Positions 50,905 through 63,420 are shown, counted from the stretch's first letter. The stretch is 64,000 nucleotides of DNA from Rachycentron canadum (GCA_038496675.1 CM076660.1:1801029-1865028), one strand, 5' to 3'. The notes: a model not told the origin generated them from the sequence alone. Made by a program: numbers and translations.

Positions 50905-50960
50905 CCCAGCTCCTCCTGTCCACATCCTGGAGTGCCCTTGGGCACTGAAGTCTCAACAGT
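50905..50960 (+). mobile_element. SINE body fragment
   Basis: GAATCCCCAGCTCCTCCTGTCC, then GAGTGCCCTTGGGCACTGAA, matches the body of the same SINE type as at 62455-62597. The tRNA head is missing. Confidence 0.6.
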
Positions 50961-50974
50961 TTTTGATTTAGCCT

Positions 50975-51297
50975 GTAGTTAGGAGCTGCCAAGATGGCAA
51001 CAACGGATCAGCTCACTCTGAGCTTCAAAACCGCTCCCCAGAAAACCTGTGGGTGAGATTTCAGAGCCTACGTCCATATTTATTCACAGTTTATTGTCAT
51101 CTAGACCTCAACTATACCTCAACTCAGGGTATTGGCTGATACAGATCCAATTCCAATAGTCTTTTCCCAAAGTTTATATAATTCTATATATCTCACTGCA
51201 TAATAGACATCATTGGAATATTTTTTATACAGAACATCATGAGGCCATTTAAGCCTTAAAGCTGCCTTAATAATTTCTTGAAAAGAAGCTTCCTTCT
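50975..51297 (+). repeat. Element C/D composite, copy 6
   Basis: It contains GCTGCCAAGATGGCAACAACGG, AGAAAACCTGTGGGTGAG, CTACGTCCATATTTATT and then block D (CTCAACTATACCTCAACTCAGG, TATTGGCTGATACAGAT, AGACATCATTGGAATA). About 50 bp are inserted in D relative to copy 5. Confidence 0.7.
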
Positions 51298-51352
51298 GGT
51301 TCAGGTGGTGGAGCGGGTCACAGGGTTGGCAGTCTGAATCCCCAGCTCCGAC
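51298..51352 (+). mobile_element. SINE head fragment
   Basis: GGTTCAGGTGGTGGAGCGGGTCACAGGG, then GGCAGTCTGAATCCCCAGCTCC, is the tRNA-like head of the SINE. It lies directly after a copy of element C/D. Confidence 0.6.
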
Positions 51353-52439
51353 TATATACAACTGGAGCGCCTCACAGGTGGAGCAGGACTCCCGAGGTCT
51401 GTATTATGAAACAGGATTTGCGTTTCGAGATAACAGGTCAACATATCAAAGCGTTGTCCACTGACCAATCGATTCTCATGGGAAATAGCATCATGTTTTT
51501 GAGCTTAATAATCAGTATATTACAGTATAATGTGTTTTATGAGCATCCGAGTTGTTTAACATTGACTCACTGACACATATGCTGCACAAATGTGGCAAGT
51601 CGGGAGCTGCCTCTTCCACTGTGGTCTGACGACACCTACTTCCTCCCCCACCATTAAAGAACAACCCTCATCGATGGCAGAGGGCCCATGACTCAGCAGG
51701 AGTGTCCTTCTGTGTAGGAGGGCCCCCCTCCTGTCTTCTTCAATTGATTTTTTTTTTTCCCTCTTGGCTGCAGCAATGTCAAAGTCATTTCATTGTGCTT
51801 TTGTATACTGATATCATCGTACAACAGAGAGTGATGGAAGCACTGAGGCCTTGTCCTCTTTGTTCTTATAAGAGATGAATGTCGAGTCTCAGCTTTGAAT
51901 TACATTTTTATAATTTTTTATTTTTTTTGTTCCTAAGTCTGTTTGACAACACCAGGGTTACAGCTGGAAAAATAAGGTTAACACCGACATACACACCGTG
52001 CGCACGTATCTAAGCAAAGCATTGATTTAATGGAACACACAGATGTAATTATAGTCGGATCAACTCGAGCCCTTATGATGGGGCAGTCATGTTATAAGCC
52101 TATTAACACACAGCCAGCTGTCCTTCCTGCATTTGGCAGCTGCAGCTGTTGCTTTTAGCCTGGATAATGTCTTCAGCTTCTCCACATTTGTCCAATATTA
52201 TGGTTTGGATTCTGTTGGAAAATATGTTGCGCTGTTGCCGTTCCAGTCCGACTTGTCCACGTTTTCGATTATATGTTGGTTGTATGCTGCAAACACCACC
52301 CATTTTAATTTACAGCCCATTTTAAGTGGATGGATTCATGGCCAGATTGAGAAAACCTGGATGGACTGTTTTACCTGGATGACTGCACAGTTTGTGTGGG
52401 TGCGACCCGTTGGAGTGTCACCTAAAATAGCACCCCTAT

Positions 52440-52735
52440 GGTGGCAGGCACATGGAGATTAGCTGAAACGTATGTGGCGCTTACCTGAGGAAGACATGGC
52501 ACCAGGGTGCACTGTGGGAAGAAGAGGGAGTGTGATGCTTTGGACTATGTTCAGCTGGGAAACCTTGGGTCTATTCATGTGGATTTTATTTTGACTCGTC
52601 CCACCTCCGTAAACACTGTTCAGACCAAGTCCCCCCTTCATGGCAGTGGTTTGGTGGACAAACAAGTCTGATCCATGGAGGCTCCACCTCACAGTTTCAG
52701 AATTTAAAGGATCTGCTGTTAATGTCTTGGTCCAG
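52440..52735 (+). pseudogene. Tc1/mariner-like transposase remnant
   Basis: Forward-frame pieces read LPEEDMAPGCTVGRR, then GSVMLWTMFSWETLG. A jump across a large internal deletion leads to VDKQV-stop-SMEAPP and a frameshifted LKDLL. These are characteristic of a Tc1-like transposase of fish. The central catalytic region (with the DNAPCH segment) is deleted, and stops and frameshifts are present, so it is dead. Confidence 0.8.
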
Positions 52736-54189
52736 ATATATATATATCCCCTATAAGAAAAGTCAAACGTAATAAATTAAGAAACTGTGTGTAATGTTAC
52801 CATGATATTTTTTAACTTATACGTGCTTACATTCTAGCAAACTAACTGTAATAAAATGTACAGACTTAGTTAAGGTCTGGATGTATAAATCACGTTTCTT
52901 TGAGCAGATTCATGGACGTTTATTCATTATGTTGAAAGTGAAATGCTTAAAAACATGTTTATCATGTCTGTGTGTCTTGTGTGCGTGTTGTGACGTATGA
53001 TTGTCGATGCAGATTTTGGGCCACATCACGGGCCAAACTGCGACAACGCCCCAGCATGCACCTGTTGTTTTCTCCTGCCTCATTTCTCTCTCCCTCAGTG
53101 CTGATTTGAAAAACAGCAGATGGAAGCTGAGAACCATGACAACCTCTGCATTTAGAGTCTCTACATGTTCCAAATTTAAAAATGTAATAACGTGCCGTCT
53201 TTTTTTTCCTCCTTGTTCTTCTTGTATAAATTCCCAGAGAAGACGTGCCAACAGGAAACGTTCCAGTTTTACCTGCGCGTGTTGCTAAAGGGATTATGCA
53301 TCATGGATTCTCAGATGGTTCTCTTGTCCACTGAGACGCATTCTGCCTGAAAATGTGAAAAGCTCCATATTACACAGAGCTAACGAGAGAAAAGGCATCA
53401 CAGAAACGTGCCACGGACTCCGAATATTCTGCTCTTTCTCTGGCCTGCACGCCTCATCTTACACATCAGGGAGGCTGTATAGAAATTTTCAAAGGCCTCC
53501 TTATCATGTATGAAGGTTAAAGCCTCCACTGGCTCCATCCATGTTAAAAATGCATACAGTGTAATGACACCGCTGTACAGCACTTGGGATACTGAACCTC
53601 CACCAAAGAGCATCTGTTATGGGTTTTGTGTCCAATTCTATGCTAGTTTCCACTGTTTTTTTTTTTTTTTTTTTTCATTAAGGCTGCATGATTCTTCCAG
53701 CTCACACCTCACATTTCATGACTTGATGTTGTTTTGTGGGAACAAAGTCCCCCTGTGGCTAATGAGCATCTGTTTGCATGGATAAGATTTGAGCGAGGTG
53801 CAACAGTCAGCATTGCTTAAAGAATCATTTCACATTCAAGTCATTTGAAGAGACAGCCAGAGGACAGCAGCGGCCCACGTGCCCACCAACGAGCCCTGTG
53901 AGACCCTGCAGCTGTGATAGGAAATGACAACTACAACATTTATGATTGTTGATTTGGGCTCTTAATGTATTCTGTATGTATGTGGAAGCCACTATGGAAA
54001 CCTTACAGAACAATAAAGGGAAAGAAATCTAAATAAAACAATGAACACACTCTGTTTCATCATCAAAACGCTGTATGAAATTGATGTTTAGGTAAAATGG
54101 CATGAAAATGTACAGGAGAAGGTTTGAGAACAAATCTGAGCTGTTACTGAAGGAAGCCTGCTGAAACATTAAAGAAAGCTTGACTTGGA

Positions 54190-54540
54190 CCCAATGTTGG
54201 ATGGATGGGCAACTTTAAAGGAGCTACTACTGGGTATTGCTATAGCTACATTGCTAACATTAGCATTAGCTGCTGTTTACTAGTCTAGAAGAAAGAGTTG
54301 AGCGTCAAACTTCACTCCTTCACTAACTAAGCGCTCTACCGATGTTAATCTAGTCTCTATAACTTTTTTTTTCTTTTTAGTGTAGTTAGCAACACGATTT
54401 CTCCTTGAGCTTTTGAATAGGGGTTTAAACGCCGAGAGCTTCGATAAAGCTGCTGTGAAATAACTGTGGGAAGCGAAGATCTCGGGCCATATGGGAGCCG
54501 AGTCTACCTCAACATGCAACAAGTCTTTTACTTTCTGTGC
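54190..54540 (+). repeat. decayed interspersed repeat
   Basis: GCTAACATTAGCATTAGCTGCTG, TTTACTAGTCTAGAAGAAAG and AAACTTCACTCCTTCACTAAC resemble a fish repeat seen in many loci. No coding capacity is seen. Confidence 0.45.
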
Positions 54541-57500
54541 CGGTACAACGTCATGCTACTTCCTCTTAGCTTCTTAATGTCCATGTCCAATCAACCGTAG
54601 TATTCACCAAAAGCTGCACCAGAAACAACTGAATCAAGATGATATTTCACCAACCAGTGGGACGGTTTCAGTCACTTTCAGAACTATGTTAATATGTTGC
54701 ATAATGGATTTTAAAATAGGTGAGGATAATAATTAAAAACCTAAAGAGAGACATAAAGGCAAACAGGCAGGGAGTCAGAGAAAAAGCTCCAGCAGAGAAA
54801 CAAATCAGATTTACTTTGAAAACACCTGCAAGCCTCCTCCCTCTAAGAGCTGCTATAGGACATAAGAGAACATAATGTGCAGCCTCATTAGGTAGATAGG
54901 ACAAGTAATGAAGATATAATGAAGATGTAAAGTTAACAAAAAGCATTTAATTTACATAAAATTAACAAGGAGCTCAATTATACAGAATGAGCAAAACACA
55001 ATTAGCCAAATATATATGCTAATTGTACAAACGTGGGATGTTTCAAATAATTTGGCAAAGTGCCATGACAGCACCAGTTGTTGCAAACACTGAATACACA
55101 AAATCGTAAAAACATACGATGTAATTCTTCTCAGAAATTATTTAACACCTAAATTGATTCATGCATTTGCAAATAAATTATATCATAGAATGTCATTATT
55201 ATGGAGGTGAGGAGTTTCAGCGTCATAAATATTTGTCCCTATTACCATATGCATGGGGTTGGAGTGGGGTGAGGTGGGGTTGCCACCACTGCACCGTCTC
55301 AGGAGCTCCTGACAGTCCTGCCTCAAATTTTGATTGAGCACCAAATTACCAGATCGCCGTAGCATGAGCAGGCTGACAAATGTCTTCACAGAAAGACAAG
55401 GGTGCGCTTCATATGAAAGATAGTTTTTAATTTTGTTGTGCGCCAAAACTTTCACTCACTCTCCTTTAGACAAATACTGCAGAGTCACCGCGGAAATTGC
55501 TCCCCCTGCTTTTCTTAGAAGATGGTATTGCTGTCTGGGGAGTTCACTGGTGATAGCATCGTTTTTGCGGCGGGGTGGGGTGCAGGAGGGGCGGGTTTTG
55601 TGTTGGAGGAAAGATAAAGAAGTGACACAGTGTCGGTTAGAGATGAAATCGGAGAAAACTGTGGAGAAAAGAGGAGAGCAGCGTGTCACCGGCACAGACA
55701 CTTTTGTTTTCCGATGAGCATCTCTCTCCAAAATACGTTGTATCCTTAATTAGCCGGTGATATTTATTATCAGCACGGTGAGGATTTACTGTTTATCTTG
55801 GTGAGCAACAGTGACGGTGGCAACATGAAGAAATGATGATATATCACAGTTCCTTTCATTTCCCAGGATTCCTTTTGTTAAGTCCTTCAATCCCATCATT
55901 TTGATTCCCATGTATATTAGGATCTGTGTCTTTCCCCCTTGTTTCTCTGGTGTTTCCCCCTCCCTCGTGTTGAGCATTCGCCCCTAGTCCGTCTCCCACG
56001 GCTGACGAGGCTGACCTACATGTTAATCTCCTGCCAGTCTGCCCCTGCACTTCCTGATCATCATCACTGATCGCCATCTCCTCCTGCACTCGATTTATAC
56101 CTGGCCTTTCTCTCCAGTCTTCGTCAGGTCGTTGTTGAACCCTCTGTGGTAACGTCCAGGCCAACTCAGCCTCCGTTAGAAAGCTCTTGATATCTACTGC
56201 ACCTCACGAGCCAATCAGCTGTATTCCAGAGACTTATTACTGAATCCAGTGTCTGCATTGTGTGACCCAGATCTGTTCAATCAAGACTTTGTTTTATTAC
56301 AGCTTTTTATGATAACTATCTTTTAACTATAAAATTTAATCATTCAATTACTAGTTTCAAGTCTTGTTCAAAACAACATTGAAGTTGTATTGTGGACATG
56401 TATGTGCTGCACAAATTTTTCTTTTTTTTTTTTCTTTTTTTTCTGGGAATTGGCTTCAAATGTTCACCCTTTTTTTCATGTATCTTTCAGGAAGGTACTT
56501 GATAAATGATGTATATTGGGGGGCAAACCAACGGCTATAATCATATTAGAAGTACAACAGTAAAACCGCATCATCATAATGAAAATTATTTTATTCTTTT
56601 TTAATGTACGTGGGAAATAGTAGAGGTCCCAGTACAGAGCCATGTGGAAACTTTGCAGACAGGAAGTGAGCACAAAAAAAAACTGTCAAGAAAATTTGTG
56701 AGGTTTAATTTGAAAAAAAACAACATATGTATATATAAATATATAAATGGTTGGATGAACACAAATTTTAAATACATCATTTGAAAATGTTTGTCTGGAT
56801 ATGACTTTGACTTTCCCGTCTCTAAGTGAAGCAAGATAGTTAAAAAAAAAAATCACTTTAAAATCACTAAAATTATGTGTCTAAATCAAATGAGCGAGCT
56901 AGCCGATGTTTCACCTCTTTCGGCGTTTATGTGCTTAAATTTCTTCCAAATTACTGCAATCAATTTGCAGAATTGCCAGTGTGTGGTTGGAGAACAGTGT
57001 AGAGGAGCTGTAGAAAGTTTAAAAGCTCTTCTCCCTCAGCACACTGAGCTTCTTTCAGTGAAAAGCTGTGATATTTGTGTCATTGAGATTCCATATTCCT
57101 GTGTGTAGATAACTCATTGAACCCACGCATGCCGCTCGGTTTCGAGCAGAAACTGCTGACAGAGAATGACTAAAAGCTCGCCACACTTCCTCCCACATCA
57201 GCCCAAACTGCAAAGTTTTCTGTCTCTGTTGAAGTGTCGAATACAGATGACAAAGTTCACTTCCTCACAAACTTTCCCAGAGGAGAGGGAAAGTTTCAGT
57301 GTGGGATTTTGCTAACAAGAGTCAACAACAGTCAGGAGTTGAAAGTTTAGAGAACAAAAAGGTGCTACCAGATTTGCAGTATTATCCACTAAGCGCTGCC
57401 TCCCGCAGCGCTGGAGGTGGACAGACCGAGGCTGACTGCGGCACCCTTGTATAGCGCCGGCATTTGTGTTTCAGTCAGCGCTAATGAGGAAGACTGCCTG

Positions 57501-57956
57501 ACAAGCCGCACTGCTGCTGCTCGCACACTCTCACACTACCCTACATCCATACATATTAAACACCCCCTTTTCATGTGTGTAGCATTAACCCCGCTCTCAC
57601 CCTCCGCCTGTCAACACACAGAGAAACATGAAGTATTTGTGGCATAGGTTAAAGCCTGGGTTTGTTTGTATTTTGGGATTGTTCGCCTGGAGCTGTATCT
57701 CCAGTATCTGGAGTCCAGATACTGTATATAAATTGGCAAGAATATATATGCGAACCCTTTGAATTGACCTGGTTTTCTGGAATAATTGCTCATAAAATCT
57801 GATAAAAGCCTTATATCTTCATGTGTTGAGATTACTCCAGAGTAGTAATTTCTGTCATTGGTTTACTTAGTATTGGTAACATCCTCAGGACCACTGCCGT
57901 AATGGACATTATTAATGTTGGGATTGTATTTTCATCGAATCGTGACCCTTCCTCCA

Positions 57957-58440
57957 TCACATGTCACTGTTCGGATGACGACTGCAGTGCCCTTTCACCA
58001 GATGTAGTGTTGCATGTTCTGCCTTAGTTTCATCAGTGCATAAAACATTTTCCCAGGAACATTGTGGAGTGTGAAGATGCTCTTTGGTAAACTTTAAGAA
58101 GCAGCAATGTTTTTGGCAGAGCAGCAGCCTCCTTGTGGTGTCCTGACATGGAGCCATGCACCACGATTTGCATTTGGTTGACTTGTGAAAAGCAATGTTA
58201 ACCAGCTCCGATGATTCCTTTATGCCTTTAGCCGTTACTCTGGAGGTTCTGGAGTCATATCTCCCACTTCCAGGCAGAGTAGCTGCGGGACAAAATCATT
58301 TCCATTTATAGACAGTTTGTCTGACTGTGGACTGATGAAGATCTAAACTCTGTAACCTGGCTGATTCTGTAAACCTTTCAGCTTTATATAAAGAACCAGC
58401 TCTCAATCCCAAGACTTCTTTTGCTTTTTTTTTTATACAT
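57957..58440 (-). pseudogene. Tc1-like transposase remnant, N-terminal half
   Basis: The minus strand gives, in several broken frames, LHQSTVRQTVYKWKRF (paired-like helix-turn-helix), RVTAKGIK, LKFTKEHLHTPQ and WENVLCTDETKAE. The last matches WENVLWTDETKVE of Tc1 transposases and includes the first Asp/Glu context of the catalytic core. The C-terminal half is missing at the 57957 side. An element A copy adjoins it at 58621. Confidence 0.82.
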
Positions 58441-58620
58441 CAAAGTAGTATGATCCCAACTCCTGACACTGATTAGCTTTTGTCATTAGCCAAAAGGTTA
58501 ACAAACTTTTTATAACCCACGCAGTCAAACTTTCAATGGTTTATTAAGTACAAAAACAATACAATGCAAAATACAAAATCTAAATGTTTGCACTTAAACA
58601 GATTGTGTTTGTGAATTGTT

Positions 58621-59045
58621 TCCCATATTTCACAGCATTTTATCTGAATGGTTGATCTCCATAAGAAGATATATTTGTAGTTTTAAGAAGCAAAAGGTCA
58701 GTCAGCCAATCAGAAAAGAGGATCTGAGCCTCTCTTCTGATTGGCTGACTGTTTACTTTGAGTTATTGAATAAAAATATAGCAGATTTCAGGTGAACATC
58801 CACAGAAATCAAATCCTGTAAGGATGGATGGTGGATACAGGTGGACTGGGCTCGGGGTGCGGCTGAGGGCAGTAACTGCTTTGTTGTGACATCACAAATT
58901 TACAGAAGTTCTCACGGGTCGTTTTCTGAATACGGGCTGTGAACTGAGGGCTTTGATACTTTCACAGAATTTGTATTCAGCCTAGACCTGATTTATATTC
59001 AACGAAGACCTGGACATCTATCTGTAGACTATATGGGACCTTTAA
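58621..59045 (-). mobile_element. Element A, copy 7, reverse orientation, best-preserved hairpin
   Basis: It runs from TCCCATATTTCACAG to CTATATGGGACCTTTAA on the plus strand. It contains a 23-bp stem (58699-58721 with 58729-58751, loop 58722-58728, one mismatch) and TTGTTGTGACATCACAAA. It directly follows a Tc1-like remnant. Confidence 0.82.
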
Positions 59046-60341
59046 TGTAAATGAAACATTTATATATAGAGGATTCATTTACTTTTTCTTGCCAGTATCA
59101 GCGAAAACAGGACGGAGGAGAAGATGTGTGGTTCTTTTTGAACAGTCTTTTGAGAGAGATGTTTATTTACTCTCCATAAACACTTTTTTTCCCAAATTCG
59201 CAAATGCAATCAAGAATATTTAAATGAGAAAAGCTAAACCTTGAGGATGTTGACATGAGGCATAATTTATTACAGTTTCAAGAGAAAAATAAAATGTAAA
59301 TTTCTGATGAAAAACATAAATAATGCAAAATTCCAGATATAAATACTCGTCTTAAATCCCATTTTCAGCACAAACATTCTGCTCTTTTGATTTATTTTTA
59401 TTTTTTTAGTGTGTGTCGCACATCGCACTGTGTAAACTATACACCGTGCAATGCATGGATAATAAAAAAGTCGATACTAAAATTGAATTGTGCAGAAATC
59501 ACCTGACAAAAGTGCCATTTTCAGCAAATTCAATTCTGTTGATTAGTTTTCTTGCTGTATTTATATCTCACACCACACATTGTGAACTGTGCACTGTAAA
59601 ATGAATGTGTAATGTTAGGATAGAGCAGATTACAGCCTGACTGGAGGATTAATTGTCTAATAACTGGAAGAGCTTAAACCGCAGACACACCTTCCCTCTT
59701 GAGTCAAAATCTGCTGTGCGGGTAAAAGTTTGTTGTTGTTGTGTAGAAATTTGTTGTTGTGCGCAGCTCGTGACTGCTCCCTGTGCTGGTGATGGAGAAG
59801 CTTTCAGAGCAACACACAGAAAGCAATAAAGGGGAGGCTGATATTTTCTGTTGTGGCGTCTGACACGACTAAACCCTGGAGAGATGCACTGTGTGACTCC
59901 TCTCTGTCTGACTGTCTGGATCCTGCACCGTCTGTGGGTCTGAGCTGAGCTGCTGATTTCAGTCGCCATGTAAAATGGACCTGGGCTTTCTACGGCCCCC
60001 TGGCAACAATCGGCCCTTTGGCTGTCTCTGCCCGGCCCACGTCAGCTCAACAGGAAATTACGAATTAGCAATACAACTGCATCGCTTTTATTTTGAAGGC
60101 GACTGCTGTTTTTTTTTCAGTTTATGTTCATTTTTGCGTGCGTGTGTGCGCATGTAATGTGTTAGCGAACAGAGCTTACCAGAGATGTGAGTTAGCTGTT
60201 AGCTCTTTAACACGACAGCTCGCAGTAAAAAGGTTTTTGACAAGATATGGACTTCAATGTATTTATTTGCTGAAGTCAAAGGTAAAGCCGTGGGCTTGGT
60301 TTGTGGTAAACAGATTGCTGTGTTTAAGGAATCACAATTTG

Positions 60342-60377
<36 letters not shown>
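60342..60377 (+). repeat. (CA)n microsatellite
   Basis: A pure tract. The open frames crossing it on both strands (runs of TH or CV residues) are artefacts. Confidence 0.95.
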
Positions 60378-60381
<4 letters not shown>

Positions 60382-61964
60382 TACAAGAAGGTGATGCAGA
60401 GTGGGCACAGACACCTGGAGCTTGGCTAAGCTGCAAAAGCAACAAGGACTTTTTACACATCCAGGGACGGAGCAGTCGGCGCTCATTTTGTTCACAATCG
60501 TTTTGATGAAAAAGGATTAAATAGTAATGTAATGTTTTCAATGCCTAATTGTAATGTCTATCGGCACGACCCACCACAACAGTCCTGGTTTCCCCCCTGG
60601 GAAAATGAATCGCCTGCTCCTGATGTATAACCTCAATGATGTTCACATATTATGTTCCATTACCGAGCAAAACATACTTTACATTACTTTACATTACATC
60701 ATTGACCTCTGAAGCCTCTACACTACATCCAGGCACATTGACATCATTGGACATGGGCGTCCTCAACATGCCCCACTCACCTTAAACACTCCCTCTGTTA
60801 TGGCCCTGAACTGTGGACTAGCCTGCCTATGTCAACTTCTAGGGTCGTGTCAGAGGGTTGAAAAAAAAACAAACAAAAAAAAAACAACCTGTGTGGCCGC
60901 AGGTCCACGGGAACCTGGATTTCCATGTATTACTTTATTTACTGGTGAGGGAAAATTTGTAACAGTCTTGTGTAGGTTTATCATCAGAACATAAGAATGG
61001 AAATACACTGCACACACCACTGCTGGATCCTTGTAAACAAACACAGGTGTTGGATATTTCTGTTTTATTTTTCTTAGTTGAAGATGTTTGCATTATGCAT
61101 TACATAATGCTGGGAGCAGACTTACAGCACATCAATATGTTCTTATCATCCCTGAAGTGAGACACGTTGAGTATATGCATTGTTGTTATCAGAACAGACT
61201 CCAGAGAGAATAAGAGGTTGTATAAGGAGACTATTTATCCCATTCATTGACTCATTATCCACATTCACTGAGCAGCTGTTTTGTTCGCTGCTGTTAAACC
61301 CTCTCACTCGCTCTGATTTTCCTCTCCTTTCTGTCTGTTGACCCTGACTCTAAATAGAGGAGTCATGTTTTCTATTTCATTTCTATTTCTCATTGTAACC
61401 TCTCGAAGGATCAATATCCAATTCTGTGTCGTGTCATATGAAGAAATAGTCCTTAACCCTGCTCCTTCCACAGAACTAATTTGATTCTTTAGTTATTTCT
61501 TGACACTGATGTCCCCTCACACCTGGACCACAGCTATTTAAATCCTGTTTGGTGTCATCAGCGGCGCCTTTGATCATCTCTGATGTGTGTAACGTCGCCG
61601 TGGCAGCAGCTCAGTGTGTGTCAGTTTCACTGGTTCACAGTCACAGAGAAGAAGATTAATAGACTATTATCTCAGTCCGGGAAACGTATCAGGGCTTCTC
61701 CAACTTTTCTGCTCGACCCTCAGCCCTTTTTTTTTTTTATGCTACAGGTCAGTATCAAATCTGCTGCTATGAAAACACATGCTAACAGACAAAACACAGA
61801 CACATTCAGAAAAGATCTCCAATTTAACAATATCTGTGCTGTAAATGCACACAACACAACCAAATAAACAAAGGCACTGCAAACACACACAACACAACCA
61901 AATACACAGATCACTGCAAACACACACAGCAATGTCAGTGTGGATATAGAGTCTGCTCAAGCCG

Positions 61965-62105
61965 GCGTCTCAGCTCCACACACACCTCTTTCACACACTG
62001 CCAAGATGGCAACAGCAGAGCAGCTCGCTCTTCAGAAATCTGTGGCTGATGTCATGAAGGCTCTTCGTCTATGGCTGGTGCTCTTCATATATAGCAAGTG
62101 TGTGT
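61965..62105 (+). repeat. Element C group, copy 7
   Basis: CGTCTCAGCTCCACACACACC, GCCAAGATGGCAACAGCAGAGC, CTCTTCAGAAATCTGTGGCTG and ATGTCATGAAGGCT follow the element C order. The TATATAGCAAGTG end is diverged. Confidence 0.65.
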
Positions 62106-62454
62106 TACACCTAAGCGCTGGCTGCCCGAGCATTGGGCAATTAATGCAGGGAAAGATTTGCATTGATTTTTCTCTCATTGTCCGTTAAAAAAAAGCTCAA
62201 ATTAGATGTCTGGTCTACAAAGCTGTTAGCGTAGACTATTTTATCACACAGAAGATTGTTTTGTTCCATTTTGCACCTTCATTAAATCATTAACCATGGG
62301 AGTCACTTTAAAATAAAGCACTAAGACTCTCAATCTTCTAGATATTTGTTCTTGTCCTTAAAGCTGAGTAAAGGCAAGTGTATACACAATTGTGGTGTTT
62401 TTCTCGTGTTATTGACCACGTCGACACAGCGCTTGTTTACCACACACACGCACA

Positions 62455-62597
62455 ACAAGGCACCAATGTTCGGTCGAGGTCAATTTGGGGCTCAGTGTCG
62501 CCGCAGTTCAACATGTTGACAGGAGGAGCCAGGAATCCAACCACCGACCTTCTGATTTGCGGACGACCCGCTCCACCTACCGAACCACAGCCGCGCC
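62455..62597 (-). mobile_element. tRNA-derived SINE, reverse strand
   Basis: On the minus strand it reads GGCTGTGGTTCGGTAGGTGG (A-box region), AGCGGGTCGTCC, GGTCGGTGGTTGGATTCCTGG (B-box region), GCTCCTCCTGTC and ACTGAGCCCCAAATTG. This is the head and body of an abundant fish SINE. Open frames on both strands here are artefacts of it. Confidence 0.8.
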
Positions 62598-63033
62598 GAC
62601 CACGGCTCCGTCCTACTAACGAGTCGCGTCTGTGCAGCCGAGGCCTGATAGATCTTAGTCCTCTGTGCCACTGAGCCCCATTCTTGTCAAAATCCATTAA
62701 AAACACATCAATGAGCCACGCTGTTGCCCTCGGTGACACGTGCCTTCATTATCACGGACTCACACTCTGCAGTTTATTTTGAGTCAATACCAAATACAGC
62801 GCCCCGCTGCCCAGAACACAGCACCAAGGGGGCATTAAGCTGAAAATAGACCTCAACTGTTCTCAGGTTTGTCGAGTTTAAAAAGTTGAAAGCTTTCAGT
62901 CCTTTTCGCGTGATTAGTTGCATGTTATCTTTATGCTTTAAACAAGCTCTCTGGAAAGAGGCCTCACAATGTTTGAATTATCTTTGAATAAAAATCTAGC
63001 AGCGTACATCACGTCACGACTGCAGATATCCGA

Positions 63034-63074
63034 AAAGAAGAAGAAGAAGAAGAAAAAAAAAAAAAAAAAAAGAG
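63034..63074 (+). repeat. (GAA)n and poly(A) tract
   Basis: AAGAAGAAGAAGAAGAAG leads into a long A run. Lysine- or phenylalanine-rich frames across it are not genes. Confidence 0.9.
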
Positions 63075-63387
63075 AAGAGTGGACAAAAGGTTTTACATTA
63101 TCTTTTAGCACCTGGCTTTGTGTGAAGAATCCTTCTTCATACAGAGTTGTGAATGATCGCGCACACCCGCGAACACACAAACATATCTGTCGGAGCATTT
63201 GGCCCTGCAGGCATCAAGAGTGGTGGATGTGTATCTTCATCCCTTGGCTTTGATGAATAAAAGATGAAAGCTCAGTTTATACCGCTTTCTATTTGACTTG
63301 AAATATTTATACCTTTTCCTATTGTAAAGATGAGCAGGTACCACATGAGATCCAGGTCAAGGAGACTCGGGAGTCTAATCTATATGA

Positions 63388-63420
63388 TCTCTCGCTCTCT
63401 CTCTCTCTCTCTTTTTTTTT
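63388..63420 (+). repeat. (CT)n plus poly(T)
   Basis: TCTCTCGCTCTCTCT followed by a run of nine T. Confidence 0.9.

Larger units (their letters stand above)
51353..57956. other. intergenic, mostly unassigned
   Basis: It holds the Tc1-like remnant at 52440-52735 and a decayed repeat at 54190-54540. A stretch at about 55920-56290 (CCCTAGTCCGTCTCCCACGG, ATTTATACCTGGCC) may come from an old retroelement but is unproven. The overlapping frames at 55433-55731 look like chance. Confidence 0.6.

Noticed and set aside
52133..52462. 109-codon frame before the Tc1 remnant
   Set aside because: Its residues show no match to the transposase in this frame or to any family I recognise. The real homology starts near 52440 in other frames.
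60093..60541. Frames of up to 137 codons across a CA tract
   Set aside because: They exist because CA/TG repeats lack stops (TH and CV runs). No domain is present.
62378..62739. Frames of about 100 codons on both strands
   Set aside because: They coincide with the SINE at 62455-62597.
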